This document shows positions 10,388-23,133 of a stretch of DNA of 64,000 nt, piece by piece. This stretch comes from Trifolium pratense. Lineage: Eukaryota > Streptophyta > Magnoliopsida > Fabales > Fabaceae. Under the pieces are notes generated by a model that worked only from the letters and a program-made list of their open reading frames with translations, had not been told where the DNA came from and did no database searches. The DNA lies in NCBI RefSeq assembly GCF_020283565.1, contig NC_060065.1:17398866-17462865 (forward strand). Reading direction: 5' to 3'. How positions within the stretch are numbered: position 1 is the first letter of the stretch; every line of letters starts with the position of its first letter. A program made the position numbers and the translations under genes.

Positions 10388-12530
10388 TGTTGGATATGCC
10401 TTGAAATCTCAGTTACAAGAAGTCAGAAAAATCTTTGTTGAATCTCTTTGGCATCTTTGCTGTTTTGGAGATTTTTTGGGAAAAAATATATTTTCTTGGA
10501 AGACACTCTGACTTGGATTTGTTTTATTTTAATTACTAATTTTTTGTTACTAAATAGGGAGTGCTTTATCATAGAAAAATTGAGAAAGAGAGTAGAGATG
10601 TAGAGGCAAGGATTAGGGTTTGCCACCACACAAGGGCTAGGGTTTTAGAGAGAAAAAAAAAGTTTTCTCTTGGTACAACTCTAGGTTGGGAGAACTATCT
10701 TTGTGGTACACCTTGGGAAACACTTATCAAATTGAGTCTCTTGGCCACAGGAAGAGATTCGGGTTTTGGGTAGAATTAGGATTAATTCTTGTAACTCAAT
10801 TGAGAATTTCTTTGTAAAGTTACTCTTTGATATAGTGGAACGGAGGGGCTGCTCTCTCCCCCAGACTAGGTCATTGTTGGACCGAACTGGGTAAACAAAT
10901 TATTGTGTTCTTTCTTCTCCTTTATCTTGTTTATCAGTTATTATTATTATTATTGCTTATTCCGCTTAATCATTGGTTGTCGTTCTATTGCTCCACACAT
11001 CAAGTGTTGAAGCAAAATCCTTTTTGATATGTGTTTTAATGACAACAAACCTTATGGAATAAATGCTAAGTTTTATGAATGGTGATCTACTGATGGTTGC
11101 ACTTGAGTTTTTGTTCAAAGACAAATAATGACAAAAGTGGACAAGCAAGAGGCCGCTCACATCAACAAGTGGATTTTATATACTCAAACAATGAAAGAAT
11201 TGGAGTATCATCAGATAATTACAATAGTAGTATCACAAGCTTCATGAAGATTTTTAAAGACTGTTGTTTGAATCATACGAGGATTCATTGAACGTTCAAG
11301 CAAGAAAGTGAACTTCATGGTTAATAGTCTTCATCTTCACCACAAGGTTTACAATGGGAATTAAAGATTAAGAGGATCGTAGTTGAAGAATCAAGATGGA
11401 AAAAACCTGCATCACAAGCTACAAAAGAATATATTCGATGTTGTGTGACAAAACTTACATTGAGTTTTGTACTACATGCTTTGAAGAATTACAATTGCAA
11501 TTAATGTCAAAAGGAATGATGCATGTACGAAAGATCGACAAAAGCTACTCAAAGTATCATCCTACCAAAGCTTGTCAAGATGACAAATTGACAATGTTTT
11601 GAGAATAATCTTCCACGAGGTTTTCAAAAGAGCTTATGCACAATGCATAAAAGTTTAATCATTCTCAATGATGAGTACACTCACGCCTCCACTAAATAAT
11701 CTTAAAGATACTCATTGAACAAGCAACAATGTGTGCAAAACATCAAAGAGGAATTGTGAGAAGTTTTGCAACAACAAAAGAATTCAAAGTTGATTGACCA
11801 AATAAGATATTATCTTCTCATAAAGAAAAGAAATATTATCAACTCTTATGTAACAATGTTCTCATCATGAACATGTTTATTTCCCTCAAGGGTCACTTGA
11901 GATCAATTTTGTAAAGTGCAGGATTAAATTTTTTAAAAGGGTCACAATTCAAACCCCTCCTTTCTTGTGACTATTTCTTCCACTTCATCAAGTTCTTTTA
12001 TTGGTGTGATTTTATCGACGAATTCACAACAATTGGTGCCCACCGTGGGGCAATTGGAACGATTTGAAGTGAGCACCATGAGTTTTAAGTCGAATATCGA
12101 GGGACTTTCCGAAAGCAATTTGGAATTGTGGAAAGTGAAGATGGAAGCAATTTTAATGTTCTGGATGATGGGTAAAACATGGAGTGTTGTTATCCGGTGT
12201 CTCGAAGATAAAAGGTGAATGGAGATGGCGAAGACGATCGGCCTGGAGAGGCGGTGGTAATAATACTCGGGTTACTTCTGAAACAACAACTTTATTATGC
12301 GGAGGTGCTAGTGGAAGTTGAGATTCGGTGGAGTGTTGAGTCATGGACGTTGGATGCTCCTTTCACATGTGTTCAAAGAATGAATACTTTGAGACTATAG
12401 AGTTAGTTGAAGGTGGAGTTGTTCATCTTGAAAATGGGAAAGCTTGAAGTTTCAAGGTATGGGTTCAGTTTATCTTACGAAGTTTGACCATCGTGAGTTT
12501 CTTACGGAAAAGACGTAGGGCGCGCGCGAA
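10388..12530 (+). mobile_element. Decayed copia LTR-retrotransposon: 5' LTR plus internal fragments
   Basis: The LTR starts TGTTGGATATGC (10388) and ends CACAACA (12031), interrupted by the solo LTR described separately. Without it the LTR is about 656 bp. The primer-binding region follows (TTGGTGCCCACCGTGGGG). The internal part starts with an ATG at 12078 and reads LELWKVKMEAILM, the copia gag start. After stops and deletions, WTLDAPFTCVQRM and GGVVHLENGKA match the copia protease/pre-integrase region (WILDSG ... GGVVLLGN). No integrase, RT or 3' LTR is seen. Confidence 0.8.
11005..11987. mobile_element. Solo LTR inserted in the copia LTR
   Basis: The 983-bp segment begins TGTTGAAGCAAAATCC and ends CTTCCACTTCA (TG...CA) and is flanked by a perfect 5-bp repeat TCAAG (11000-11004 and 11988-11992). 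Removing it rejoins the outer LTR (ACACATCAAG + TTCTTTTATTGG). There is no second copy or internal region, so it is a solo LTR left by LTR-LTR recombination. Short open frames inside it are not genes. Confidence 0.85.
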
Positions 12531-12641
12531 AAACTGGTATGGTGACAAAATTTAACGTTCATTCACGCTTTTGATAATATGAGTTTTGCCTAAAAAATTA
12601 GGGTACTATATTAGATAAACAAGGTCGATGAATCAAAGAAG

Positions 12642-15600
12642 CACTACTAGAAATTAGACTTTTGATTAAGAGATTTCACTACGGATTTTGGTATACCAGA
12701 AGTGAAACATTCAGGGCAAGAGATTCCACTACGGATTTTTGGTACAACTGAAGTGAAAAATTTATGGGCAAGAGATTCCACTACGGAGTTTTAGTATAAC
12801 GGAAGTGAAAAATCAACACGGTGGCAGTCTTGTAATTATGATGAAAAAACCGTGAAGCTCATTCTTTCTCTCTTACTCACGAAACCCTTAATTCTCTCTC
12901 TCTCTCTCTCTATCTTCACTCTCACAAGCCTTCATTCTCAGATCCCAAATTGAACCCCTATCACTCTCACGAAAATCATTCTCAGATCCCCAATTGAATC
13001 CCTCTCAATCTCATGAAAATCATTCTCATATCCCTAATTGAATCTCAGATCCCTAATCGAATCCCTCTCACTCTCACGAAAATCATTCTCGAACCCTAAT
13101 CTGTAAGCTTATTCTCGAATCCCTCTCACTCACGAAGCCTCAAGAACCCTAATCTGTAAGAAGAAGAAGTAGCGTGCTTTGTTCGCGTGAGAAGAAGAAA
13201 CGGAAAAGTATTCGTCGAAATTTTCAGATACTTCATTTTCTATTTTCGAAATTCAACTTTTTCCTTTCGAAGTAAACATGGTAATCTAGGTATATTTATT
13301 TTGGCCGTTGTTAGTTCTTTTTGCAAGATTGTATTGCATAATTTTTCTTCTACATACAGAAGTGGCTCTTCTCTGTAGGCGCTGTTCCAACCTCTACAGT
13401 CCAAAACATCAAGTCGACCGGTTGGTCTCCTTGTATGGCTTCTTCAGTAGTTACTAGAAGAGCTACATATTCTGCTGGGTTTGTTTTATTTATTGGTTCA
13501 GCACATTGCATATTTGTCAGGAAATAATTTATGGAATGAATTGTGAATGCAATTGTTGTTACATCAATGAAAACGTAGTTATGGATGTTACATTAATGAA
13601 CCAGGTTTTCTAATTTGATCAAATTTTGTGAAATTTACTTCCAGAACTTTTTTTTTATTGTTATACTATGTATACAATTTATCCATAAAACTTTGTTATT
13701 TTCATTACTTTGTAATTATAAATCTATACAGGTAGTGGAATAAAGTTTAAGTGCTAATACTTATGTTGTCTATTCTATGCAGGTAGTGGATGCCTCTTTG
13801 TAAATGCTAATAAAAGTGTAAATGCTTGTATTCTTAACAAGTGAGTCACTCATGTCAAAATATTCCATCCAAACACTGCTTTTCTCTCTATATTTAGGGA
13901 CCATTTGAATGAATGGTTAGTTTAACAGTTTCTTTAATCACTGCCATTAATTAGATAGTTACTACAAAATTCAAACTCTTTACAGAGGTAAGAAGACATG
14001 TGGTTTCTTGTTTGAATGGGGCAAAGGAAAGACAAGGACTAGATAGGCGAGTTTCTCTAGTATGTCATATGCTCATGCTTTCATACAGGTTTAAAATTTA
14101 AATAAGCAAATGCAGTATTGGTATGCATGATTCTAGTAATTTCCTACCTAGTAAGGTTAATGGCATTGATTTTGTAACTTAATGTACCTACTGATTTTGT
14201 AATCTTATTTTAGGATCTCAAACTACTTTTAACTTTCATACCTTAGGTAGGAGGTTGTTATGCATCTTTTACTCATGAGAATGCTTATTAGTTGTTTTTT
14301 TGTTATATAACATTATGCTTAACTTTTTTGAGTTATTTTTAGTCATGATTTTAATTAGTTTTAATGGTTGCACTTGCAGCTACAATTACAAGTTTGTTTA
14401 AGATACTTGTTGAAGAAGGAAACTAAGTTATTAATATGCTTAACTAAGAAGGTTTGCCATCTAATTTGTGCTCAATTTAAATTCCTACATTAGTTTCTAC
14501 TTTATTAACTAAGTGCTCTTTTTATACATAGATAAGTTGATTTAATTTTCAGTACTAGTTATTACATTATTTTCATTTCTAGCGTGTTCTTTTCTAACCC
14601 GGTGATAATTTGATTGGAACAAGTAGGTTAACCAAAAAAGGCTTTGGTTAGGAAGGTTGATTGAGATTGCGAATCAAGAACGATCTAAAAGTGCTACAAG
14701 TATGATTGGATAGTTTCTACTTTAAGGTATTGTGTATAATTTAGTAATGCAAGAGTTATTTGATCATGGACAATATACAACTTGATTTTCTTGGTTATAG
14801 AATTTATTTGAGTTGTGAATGGAGACTTATTTTTCTTTGTTATAGAATTTGTTTGATATATAAGGCTGCAATGCTGGTTTTTATGGATTGAAAACTGTTC
14901 TATCTATAACTTTATGATTGGTACTTAAATCATTGATTTCATGCCATTAATATGTATTACATTTATCATGGAAGATTAAGACTTTAGTTATATATTGGAT
15001 GTCATATCCATATGAAATATCAGACTTATATCTTGTTTTTATTTTTATGGATTGAACTTTGTCTTGAGTTTTTATGAGGATTTGATGATAATGACAATGA
15101 TGTGAATATGATGCTGTGAAAATGATTTTGTACCTGGTGCTTGTGTTATAACCATATGTTCATTTTCATTTTTTTGCAATTTTTGTACTTACAATTTTGT
15201 TGTGTCTGATTGTGTGCAGGTGTGGTGTCAAGAATCTCTATGTTGAGGGGTTGGTGCTATTTGGTTTGTACTTGCAATTTTTTATTTGCTCCAATATGAA
15301 ATGTTTAACTTGTCTATTGTTGGAATTGGGTGTTTATATGATGTGTTGATTTTTCTGCCTTTAGGTATCAATCATAGGAAAAGAGATATTGTGTTTTAAT
15401 TAGTATGAATAAGTTGATATAGTTGATCATGATATTTGTATGAAGGTTTTTTCCTCTATAATCACATTACTCAAGCTGAGCTTGACATTTATTGGACTCT
15501 CTTTTGATTCTGAATTACTTAAATCATTGCTTAAAACCGACGTTTATCGTAACTAAAAAAACTGGAAAATCAAACATACCACTATTGATATTTAGTTTAA

Positions 15601-15940
15601 CAGTCGTGAAAACAATACATACCACTACTGGTATTCATTAAAACCGACGTGGAATCCCCATGATTTAAATTAAAAAATTTGAAACCATACATACCACTAC
15701 TGGTATACATTATAACCTACGTGAAAACCATACATACCACTACGGGTAATTGGAAAAACAGACGTGGAATCCCTATAATTTTAAATAAAAATTACAGAAG
15801 AAATTAGGATAACACGTCGGGTATTAAACGACCCGAAGTGGAAAGTATAGACTTACAACTACGCCAGCATTTACTACTGGCCACGGCCAATAGTGGAAAG
15901 TCCCTTTGGCCAGTAGTGGAAACTCCTTTCTGCACTAGTA
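12642..15940. mobile_element. Non-autonomous CACTA (En/Spm-type) element 1
   Basis: The left end reads CACTACTAGAAA. The right end, read on the minus strand, is TACTAGTGCAGAAA, with its terminal base apparently mutated. Subterminal arrays are typical of CACTA elements: on the left, three units like CCACTACGGA-TTT-GGTA and AGTGAAA (12676-12812); on the right, units like ACCACTACTGGTAT and CGACGTGGAA (15575-15770). Flanks are AAG on the left and TAG on the right, so the 3-bp target repeat is imperfect. No transposase is seen. Inside are a CT-rich minisatellite and a spliced-looking open stretch (13363-13485, KWLFSVGAVPTSTVQNIKS) between an AG and a GT-like site. I cannot identify that stretch. 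Confidence 0.72.
12930..13150. repeat. Minisatellite of about 45-bp units
   Basis: Units of the form GAAAATCATTCTCAGATCCC followed by AATTGAATCCCTCTCACTCTCAC repeat four to five times with indels, just after a (CT)n run at 12895-12912. It lies in the left half of CACTA element 1, where one would expect the 5' leader of any transcript. Confidence 0.75.
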
Positions 15941-16783
15941 TAGACTTAGTCTATTTTGTTAAATTATCGTTACTATTAACATTTTATTATTGAGGCGCTA
16001 GAAAGAGTATATGATAAAGACAAAGAGAGGAATCAAAACAATATAGTATTCCTACTTGCCTTTCTCAAATTTAGTTATTTTCACTTTTAAGCAATAAATC
16101 TGAAAATCTCCCAATCTATAATATGTAATAAGCCAGACATATTTCTCTTTCTCTCTCCTCTCCTCATTCAACCTCATTCCTCACATTTATTTCCCTTTCT
16201 CATTCTCATTCACGTTAATTGATCATTCCTCACATTTATTTCCCTTTCTCATTCGCATTCACGTTAATTGATTCAACATTTAATAGTGGATTTGTCCAAT
16301 TACTCATTCCCCTATTCAATTTTGTCCATATCATGTTATCGTTTACTATTATTAAGGATCGCAACAATTTACCATTTAATAGTGGATTTGTCCATATCAT
16401 GATATCGTTTCCTATTAAATATATTTCAGGAAACATATTTTTAACGTATGCTGATTTTCCTGAAAAATATGTTATCGTTTCCTATTAAATGGATTTCTCT
16501 TTTAACTTATGCTGAGTTTCCTGAAAAATATGTTTCCTGAAAAATATATTTGTTGTCCAATTACTCATTCCCCTATTCAATTTTGTCCATATCATGTTAT
16601 CGTTTACTATTATTAAGGATCGCATCAATTTACCATTTAATAGTGGATTTGTCCATATCATGTTATCGTTTCCTATTATTAAGGATCGCACCAATTTTGA
16701 CTAATAATATTAATGATAGTTTTTGTATATATGGTAATTAAAATAATGAGTAAACCATTCAAGTTGGTCAAACTATCATTAAT
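15941..16783. repeat. Nested direct repeats in AT-rich intergenic DNA
   Basis: TTTCCCTTTCTCATTC and about 45 bp around it is duplicated side by side (16189-16275). A unit of about 140 bp with TCCATATCATGTTATCG and ATTATTAAGGATCGCA is present at 16297-16437 and again at 16555-16690, and TTTCCTGAAAAATATG occurs three times between them. No coding potential; the mirror-image open frames here are repeat artefacts. Confidence 0.7.
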
Positions 16784-19700
16784 CACGACTACAAAAAGGA
16801 GTTTTAATAGCGCCCATTTAATAGCGCTTATTGAAAAAGCGCTATTAAAACATAAATCGGAGGCCTTACTATAGCGCTTTTGGGAAAAGCGCTGTTAAAT
16901 CCTTGAACCAAAGTATACTATAATAGCGTTTTGTTAAAAACCGCTATTAAAGCCATAAACGCGCAGCTTTATAATAGCACTTCTGAAAAAGTGCTATTAA
17001 AGTTGATACCTTATAATAGCGCATTTTACGTAACCGCTATAGTAGATGAAATTCATAAATAAAAACCTGTCGTGGGTGGGTCTCGAACCCTTGACCCCTT
17101 GTTGCTAACAATAATAATATAATATATTAATTAAATAATAATTAAAAAAAAAAAACAGAGATCTATCAAATTTTCGCACTCCCAATCTCAATCCCACGAT
17201 CTTCAAACCACTTCCAGCAAACATAGAACTCAAATCCTAGAAACAAAATCAACTTCTTCTAGCTTCTTTCAAACCATTCCTAGGAAACATTGAACTCAAA
17301 CCATAGATTCGAAATCAATCGTCTTCTAGCTTCAAACTTAAAGGATCGAACTTCGATAGAAATCGTTCCTCTATAATCAAACTCAGAGCAATCAGAACTC
17401 AGAGAAATCGAAGTTAGAGCAATCGTTTCCCATTAATCGTTCCTCTTCTCCAATCACACTCATCTTCTCCAATCACCCTCGTCAATCCTAATATCCAAGA
17501 ACCCAGAAACCACTGTGAACCCTATCCCATAACCCATAAATTCTCTTCGTCGCCGTGCTCTTACAACTCAAATTGTTGTCATTAAGGTATGCTTAGGGAT
17601 AAGTTACAGTATATGTTGGATATAGCTCACATTATAGAAGTTTGAGAAAATTGAATTTGCAAAATTGATTTAATTTAGTAGACAAAGTTGTTTTTGAGTG
17701 TTGGCTATTTGGATGTGATTTTTTCAACTGCAGTGCTGGTGTTGTTGAACATGTTTAGTGGAAAATATTAAATTGTGATTTTTAATTGCATTTATCTTTA
17801 GTTCATTGTTCCATATCAGGCTAGTAGATTTTTAATTCCACTTCTGGTTGTTCCATATCAGGCTAGTAGATTTTTAATTGCACTTATCTTTAGTTCATTG
17901 GAACATATTCATCTCTAATTAAGGGTTAATTTGTTTGGCAGGGTGGGGGGTAGGATTGATTTTTCTGCTTTAGGCTGCTCATACATATTTGATATTTTAG
18001 GTGTTGGGGACTTTCATCACTGAATGGGATGAGAGAAAGGCTAACTGTGATATACTACTTTCAACAAAGGAGTCTGCACAAATGTATGCAGAACGTCTGG
18101 CAGAGCTTGCTGTTCATTTAGGCTTTGATGGGTGGCTAATATATATTTCTTCATCTCTCTGTACTTATAAAGTTTCTATTCTTGAGCCCTATGTTCAATT
18201 GCAGATTTCTTTGAATTTTTTATCTCTGACTACTGCAGGATGCCTCTTCTTCCTCCACTTTTGCTCTTTGTGGTATGTTACTACAATTGATTTAGGGTTT
18301 TAGGTGATTGGTTTGTGGTTTGTTACTACAATTAATTTAGGGTTTAAAGCGATTGTTTTGTATTTGTGGTTTGTTATTTTTCATATTTGGACTAGTGAGC
18401 CTATTATGCCCATCATGTGTATTGAACTTCATATTTACAAAGAATATATTTGATATATATTAGAATTAGAACTTTAGAAAAAGATGCTTTGAAATCAAAT
18501 TAAATGGAGGATAAGACCATGCTTACCATTTAGTCAAAAAAAAAAAAAAAGACTATGCCTACAATGTTTGATTTCTTATCATGCTTTAGAAGTTGTGAAT
18601 TTGGCAAACAAAATCTTCAAGCTGTGATGCTTAGTGTTTTAGCTACAGCTGTTCTATATTTTTGTGTTGCTACAATTTTTTGATGTGTAGCTACTGCCTG
18701 TGTTTTTTTGCTATTCGGACTGCATTAGAGTTTTGTATTGGATTTGTTTTTGTAGCTTTAGAGAGGGGTACTTTGTTTGGATGTAGCTAGCTTTTTTTAG
18801 TGTGCCTTCTGTTTTTTTGTCTCCATCTTGGGCATTTGGTGCTAGAAATGTTGTATCTTTGGCTGGTTTTTGGTGCCTTACAATTTAGGTGTGTGGTTGG
18901 TGTTTGTGGTATGTATTGAGAATGGGTAGTTTTGGTTTGTTTGTGGTTGCCATATATTACAGCTGTGTTGACATCACTACTAGGATGTCGTCCTTTATGA
19001 TTAGGTATGGTAACTAGCAGCTTTCTCAATTTTGTTGTTCTTGTTGTTGTTCGTCGAAGAGGCCTGCTATTACTTTCTTTTTGGGTGTTTTTTTGGTCCC
19101 TGTATATGCTTCTTCCGGTGCCTGCTGGTCGTTACTATGTGTGTTTTATTGGCCTTGCAGTGCTTCTGTTTTGAGGCACAGTGTATTTTGTGCTTTGTGA
19201 ATTTGAGAATAAGCTTTGTTAATCAGATATATAGAAGTATACATCTTTTAGTTTTATGTGAAACTGTATTGGTGTGTGTGTGTTTCTAGATTCTTTCTTT
19301 GATATAAACTGTGATTCTTCTATAGAAAATCAAAAGATAGTTAAGATTAAGTGGTTACCAGGGAGCCGAAGAATGTTGGAATTGAATAGTATTAAGTATA
19401 ATTGCTCTATTTTAAGTTTGAACAGGTACAATGTAAGAAACAAGATGGTGGCAGGTCTTGTCTTCTCTACTTTTCTTCTGTTTTGTGGTTTGCAAGTGTT
19501 ATTTATTTACTTCATCTTACATTTGGCTTCAGGTATATCCTTGCTACTCTCGAGGTAAAATCCCCTTCTTTAGATTCATAATCAACTGGTTCTGTTATCA
19601 TTTGCATTCTACCATGGTTGCTGCAATAGTAACCTCATTCTATTATTACAGTCATGAAGTGTAACAACCCGACTTTAATTAAAATAAGTAATATTAATTA

Positions 19701-21230
19701 GAAATGGTGATTGAAGTTACTCGAAGAATTATTGATCAAAGTATGAGATAGTTCAAAGGCATAAACATGTTTTAGTAATAAGTTGGAGGGTATAGTGGAC
19801 AAGTATCATTACTAGTAAGACTAGTATTACAGGTATGTATTGGGAGGAAGCAAACATCAGTATAGTGAAGACCCATTCCCTTCTTTCTTCTCTGTCCGTT
19901 CATTCCCTTTCTTAACTCCACCCCACACAAAAATCCAAATCTCAACCAAAGAGAAATGCATGTGTAGCTTCAGATTCATTTGCCCTTCTTCATGAACTCA
20001 CCTTTCCCTTGCTTTTCTCTCTCTCAGGCAACGTGATTCTCTCCTCTCCACACCTTGAACCAGTTTCATGTGCTCTCATGGCCAAAGGGTTGCATGTGTT
20101 GGAAACAATCTTAATCTGCTGGTTTTGAGTATTAAAAGCTAAGGTAAAATTAGTAATTTCAATTCCACTCTCTTTCCCTCTTTTTATGAACACTAAACTC
20201 ACCCTTAAAGCCTTCACTCATTTGGGGTCAATTGCATGTACACATACTCTGTAAATTGGGGTAATTGAAAAGTGTTAGGGAACTGATTGAAATGGAGAAA
20301 AGAATTGAAGGTCGGAGCTTGGAAGGACTGTTGATGGAACAAGAAAACAAGAGGAATTGCTTAAGTTGTGTAAAATCCGTATTTGGGACAGGGCTCCACT
20401 CAAACGGTAATAAATCTCTCTCTGTAACTCTGAACTTAGTGTGGTTTGTTTCTATGGATAGCTAACGAAATTATCTTCGTCTGGGTGTCGATTTGGTGGA
20501 ATTCAGAGTTATATTGAGGTCTAGGCATGATTTCGAAGTGGAGGGTCTGAAGCTGAGTTTGTGCAGGAATATGGACTGTTCGTGAAGGCATGCTTTCGAA
20601 TTTTGGCTTTATCAATGCTTAGCAATGCATTTAATGCTCTGTAATTCATATACTGATTAGTTTAAATGTAAATTATATTTGGATTTGAAGATATCCATTG
20701 TATTCTAGTAACTTGTAAAGAGATTTGAGTAACATATTTTCTAACCAATACTTTTGTATGGTACCTCTTCGAATGTCTTATGTGGTGTTTAATTATAATC
20801 AATGAAATTTGTTGGCTCTTTTTTTTTTTGTATTCAAGTATAGCCTAATAAAAAAAATGGATTTTTTTTTTATTTTAAAAAAGACTTTTAATAGCGTTTA
20901 TTCAAGAAAGCGTTATTATAGGTAGGTGCGGGCGCTATTAAAGCTAGTATATTTGAAGACTATAATAGCGCTTTATGCACGGGCGCTATTAAATATATGA
21001 CCTATAATAGCTGTTTCACAATAAAGCGCTATTAAAGCTCTTTCCAAGAAAGCAGAAAACAACGTACGACAGCGGTTTTATAAATAAGCGCTATTAAATG
21101 TAGACAAATGATAGCGTTTTTAAGCACTATTATAGGTACAGAACCTATAATAGCGGTATCAGTAATAGCGTTTTTAAGCGCTATTAAAAGTCAAAACAAG
21201 TGCTATTAAAGCCCCTTTTTTGTTGTAGTG
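16784..21230. mobile_element. CACTA element 2, carrying host gene fragments
   Basis: Left end CACGACTACAAAAAGGAG; right end, read on the minus strand, CACTACAACAAAAAAGGGG. The 3-bp target repeat AAT is perfect (16781-16783 and 21231-21233). Dense subterminal repeats built on TAATAGCGCT lie at 16801-17045 and 20880-21205 in both orientations, the typical transposase-binding array of CACTA elements. No transposase frame is seen, so the element is non-autonomous. The interior (17150-20870) looks like transcribed plant gene DNA, including one recognisable ENGase exon. TGTAACAACCCGACTTT at 19672 looks like an LTR start but has no partner. Confidence 0.88.
18001..18139 (+). pseudogene. Captured exon of cytosolic endo-beta-N-acetylglucosaminidase (GH85)
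   Basis: After an AG acceptor the frame reads VLGTFITEWDERKA, then LLSTKESAQMYAERLAELA and LGFDGWLI. This is the signature stretch of plant ENGase (glycosyl hydrolase family 85), which cuts N-glycans in the cytosol. Homology stops after GWLI, where the family continues with Asn-Met/Ile-Glu, the glutamate being catalytic. That part is missing, replaced by AT-rich DNA. No other ENGase exon is recognised nearby, so this is a single exon carried inside CACTA element 2, not a gene. Confidence 0.85.
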
Positions 21231-21233
21231 AAT

Positions 21234-22525
21234 CTCTCCAATTCCGTTTATGGTATTAGTATTACTATTTTACTATTATTATTATTATAGTAGGATTTTA
21301 TTTTTTGACAAATATTAAAGATTTAATTGACTAGCAAACACTGAATAAAAAAATTATGAGTTTATGATGATGCATGTTTTGGTTGTTATTGTCACGCAAC
21401 CTTGATATATGGTACTTTATGGCATTAATTCTCTTCGCTGTGTGTACATGAGATAGTATCATTCTTATCAAAAAAAATAAAATAAAATTATAGAATGTAT
21501 CATTATCTATAATAAGAATTCTTTTTTTTTTAAGGTAGTATCATTCTTATAAAAAAAACAAAATTAAGGATAAGCATCAGTTACTGCTATTAAGGATCGC
21601 ATTCCTTTATTATAGAAAGTTTTTTTTTTACTACTTCTAATTCTTTTTTGGTCAAAATTTTGACTAATAATATTAATGACTAATAATTTTTACCATTCCC
21701 CATAAAATCACGTCAAATTCATTCAAATCAACAGCAATACCATCAAGCTTCTGAGATAACCTGTTCAAGAACCGTAAGTGGATGGTTAGTCTGTTTGAGT
21801 TTAGGAATTGATGGGTATTTTATAATACCCTTTTCAGTATAATTAAGTCACCCAAATTCTCTCTTTTAGTTTCTGATTTTTGATAAGAAACACATGGAAT
21901 GATATTAATGCATATAAAATGTGACTTAATGAATTTTGATTCGATCATGATCATATAATAAAACCGAATCATATGAGTATAAATGCATACCCTATTTTCT
22001 GATTTGTTAGTAAATGTCGATATTGTTACCAAACTTCTCTATCAATCCCATTCATTACACTTAATTATCTAAGGATATTGTTAGTAAATAACCTGTTCAA
22101 GAATTGTATATATGATAATTAAAATAATGAGTAAACCATTCAAGTTGGTCAAACAATATCAATCTCTCCAATTCCGTTCGTGAACCAAATAAAAAACAAA
22201 GCACGGGGAAAAATAAGGTAAACAAGGTAACTATAGTACACATTTTTTTTATACAATATTCAGCCTAAAAAAATTTACGTACACATTTTTTTTTTTACAA
22301 TATTACTATATTCAATAATTTCCTTCCTAAACTGATTTATATCCCACAAATCCCGATCCTAAAAATTAGGCAATAAGTTATGCAGACACTAGAATTGCTC
22401 AACCCTTAATTCTATTTAAACATGAAGACTTAACAAACATTCTACATCTCCTAGAACACTCACATACGTTTATTTTTTTCTTCAGCTTGCTACTATTTTT
22501 TTCTTTTTTCATTTTCCTATTTCCA
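21234..22525. other. AT-rich intergenic DNA; target-site sequence repeated
   Basis: No gene. Short simple runs and a second copy of the sequence that flanks CACTA element 2 (AATGAGTAAACCATTCAAG at 16745 and 22127, then CTCTCCAATTCCGTT at 21234 and 22164). Part of this stretch probably belongs to the Helitron whose 3' end is at 23727, but its 5' end could not be placed. Confidence 0.5.
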
Positions 22526-22831
22526 ATGGCACCAAAACACGATGCAATTTCTGAAATCACACCTGCTAAGGAGAATTGGAAGATAATCGTCAGAGTCGTC
22601 CGTCTTTGGTATGTCAAAGATATGGCGAAAGATAAACTGCCATTCTCAATGGAGATGGTGCTCATGGATGCTAAAGTAATTATATTATTATTAATTTTAC
22701 AAATTATTGATGTTTATTTATTAATATTATTATATATATATTTTTTACGGTATACAATTTTGATTTTTTAAGTTTTATGTTTTTCATAGGGCGATCGCAT
22801 TCACGCAACTGTACGTCGGACACTAGGCTAA
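22526..22831 (+). pseudogene. RPA1-like OB-fold gene fragment (DUF223 type), Helitron-associated
   Basis: Exon 22526-22675 (MAPKHDAISEITPAKENWK, then VRVVRLWYVKD and FSMEMVLMDAK), a GT-AG intron, and exon 22790-22831 (GDRIHATVRRTLG, then a stop). The text is the first DNA-binding fold of replication protein A 70-kDa-like proteins, abundant in plants and often carried by Helitrons. Only about 63 residues remain where 400-600 are normal, so it is a truncated copy. It lies upstream of a Helitron 3' end at 23727, which fits transposon origin. A plausible ATG and splice sites are kept. Confidence 0.72.
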
Positions 22832-23133
22832 CTATTCTGCACCCAAAAGAAATATGAACTCATAACCATGTGTTTTTATCTTCTTTATCTATTTTTTAAA
22901 AAAAAATTAACGGTTTTATTTTAGTAGTTTATTTGGACAAATTATGAATTTTCCCTTTAATAATGATCTATTGGAGATATATATTACTGTAACTAATATA
23001 ATGATTTTTAGTTTTCGACACAATTTATTTAGAAACTTTTAACTTCTACTTGGTGACTTAATCGTAAATGTATTGATTTGATTATTATTTTTTTTTAACA
23101 AATTTATTGATTTGATTTTAAAACACAAGTTTT

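Noticed and set aside
12895..13150. Candidate CRISPR-like spaced repeats
   Set aside because: Units are contiguous with indels and no unique spacers, in a eukaryotic transposon; it is a minisatellite.
16219..16694. Open frames on both strands with repeated words (for example PLLNGKL)
   Set aside because: They translate the local direct repeats; the same words appear in opposite frames, and there is no gene context.
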